DNA of 7,485 nt. It comes from Pseudomonadota bacterium. GTDB lineage: Bacteria; Pseudomonadota; Alphaproteobacteria; Rhizobiales; Rhizobiaceae. The DNA lies in assembly GCA_023428515.1 (NCBI GenBank), contig JAEYXI010000210.1:1-7485 (forward strand), in the 5' to 3' direction. Below the pieces are notes generated by a model. That model did no database searches and was not told where the DNA came from. It saw nothing but the letters and a program-made list of their open reading frames with translations. The position numbers and the translations under genes are program-made. Below, piece after piece: positions 7,084 to 7,485 of this stretch. Position 1 is the stretch's first letter; every line of letters begins with the position of its first letter.

Positions 7084-7146
7084 GTGGCCTTTGCCTCTTT
7101 GCGCGGCTAGATAACAGGATCGTTTCGGGCTTGCGAGGAAATAGAA
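7084..7146. promoter_or_regulatory. Divergent intergenic region between rluB and tadA
   Basis: These 63 bases must hold the start signals for both rluB (leftward) and tadA (rightward). The ribosome binding sites take up part of it: AAAGG/AGAGG for rluB (7088-7098) and GAGGA for tadA (7135-7139). AGATAACA near 7109-7116 is the only AT-rich core and could serve as a -10 on the minus strand (TTATCT), with a poor -35 (CTCGCA, 7137-7132). No strong match to a promoter consensus is visible in either direction, and the promoters could overlap or lie within the opposite gene. Confidence 0.35.
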
Positions 7147-7485
7147 TTGAATCCCGGCCGCATCGATTTCATGGGTGAAGCGCTCGCAGAGGCCGAGGCC
7201 GCCGCTGCACGCGGCGAGGTACCCATCGGCGCCGTGGTCGTCAGTGCGGGCGAGATCGTCTCGCGTGCCGGAAACCGTACGCGCGAACTCTCCGACCCCA
7301 CGGCGCATGCGGAGATGCTGGTGATCCGCGAGGCCTCGACCAAGCTCGCATCCGAGCGCCTCGGCGAAGCAGACCTCTACGTCACGCTGGAGCCCTGCGC
7401 GATGTGCGCCGGCGCCATCTCATTCGCGCGCATCCGCCGGCTCTATTTCGGCGCTGTCGACGACAAGGGAGGAGCGGTCGTCAGC
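7147..7485 (+). CDS. tadA: tRNA-specific adenosine deaminase TadA (cut by window edge)
   Basis: The first 113 residues of TadA, which converts A34 to inosine in the anticodon of tRNA-Arg(ACG); the family usually runs to about 150-170 residues. Zinc and catalytic residues are all in view: HAE (His54, proton-shuttle Glu56) and PCxxC (Pro83, Cys84, Cys87). Also typical are VPIGAVVV (25-32), GNRTRE (42-47), DLYVTLEPCAMC (76-87) and the ARIRRLYFGA block (94-103). I chose TTG at 7147 because GAGGA lies seven bases upstream. It also gives an eight-residue lead before FMGEALAEAE, which resembles the N-terminus I recall for the Agrobacterium enzyme. The ATG at 7171 has no ribosome binding site and would cut into the first helix. 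The gene is divergent from rluB and the only plus-strand gene here. Confidence 0.95.
   Translation, partial: MNPGRIDFMGEALAEAEAAAARGEVPIGAVVVSAGEIVSRAGNRTRELSDPTAHAEMLVIREASTKLASERLGEADLYVTLEPCAMCAGAISFARIRRLYFGAVDDKGGAVVS

Noticed and set aside
7084..7308. N-terminal extension of rluB to 746 residues
   Set aside because: It would read antisense through the tadA coding region. The start at 7083 has ribosome binding sites and a typical Lys/Gly-rich beginning.

Overview
The window reads as an ordinary chromosomal segment of a GC-rich alphaproteobacterium. The gene content and the protein flavour (TadA, a long-tailed RluB, RsmD, an M16 pair, PmbA) best fit the Rhizobiales, probably near Mesorhizobium or other Phyllobacteriaceae. 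That placement is an inference from recognising the proteins, not from a search. I saw no tRNA, rRNA, insertion sequence, CRISPR array or phage gene.

Layout from right to left. tadA (7147 to the right edge, + strand, cut by the edge) is divergent from everything else. Across a 63-base divergent spacer, all other genes lie on the minus strand. First come rluB (7083-5068) and rsmD (5087-4524), which overlap by 20 bases. A 111-base spacer carries the best promoter-like signal in the window. It leads into a tightly packed three-gene unit: a catalytic M16 zinc protease (4412-3018), its non-catalytic M16 partner (3016-1667) and a patatin-like phospholipase (1670-804). A second spacer of 100 bases precedes pmbA/tldE (703 to the left edge, cut by the edge).

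The genes fall into two functional groups. tadA, rluB and rsmD all modify RNA of the translation machinery: tRNA A-to-I editing at the wobble base, 23S rRNA pseudouridylation and 16S rRNA m2G966 methylation. The second group is proteolytic and envelope-related. Two exported M16 subunits have exactly complementary halves of the active site, HxxEH in one and the R/Y pair in the other, so they should form one heterodimeric protease. A patatin-like hydrolase is translationally coupled to them. PmbA belongs to the TldD/TldE protease system.

No wholly new system is evident. The points most worth a second look are the very long, repeat-bearing disordered tails on RluB, the split M16 active site with its coupled lipase, and an inverted repeat that brackets the -10 element of the M16 operon. 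The long plus-strand open frames opposite these genes look like high-GC shadows.
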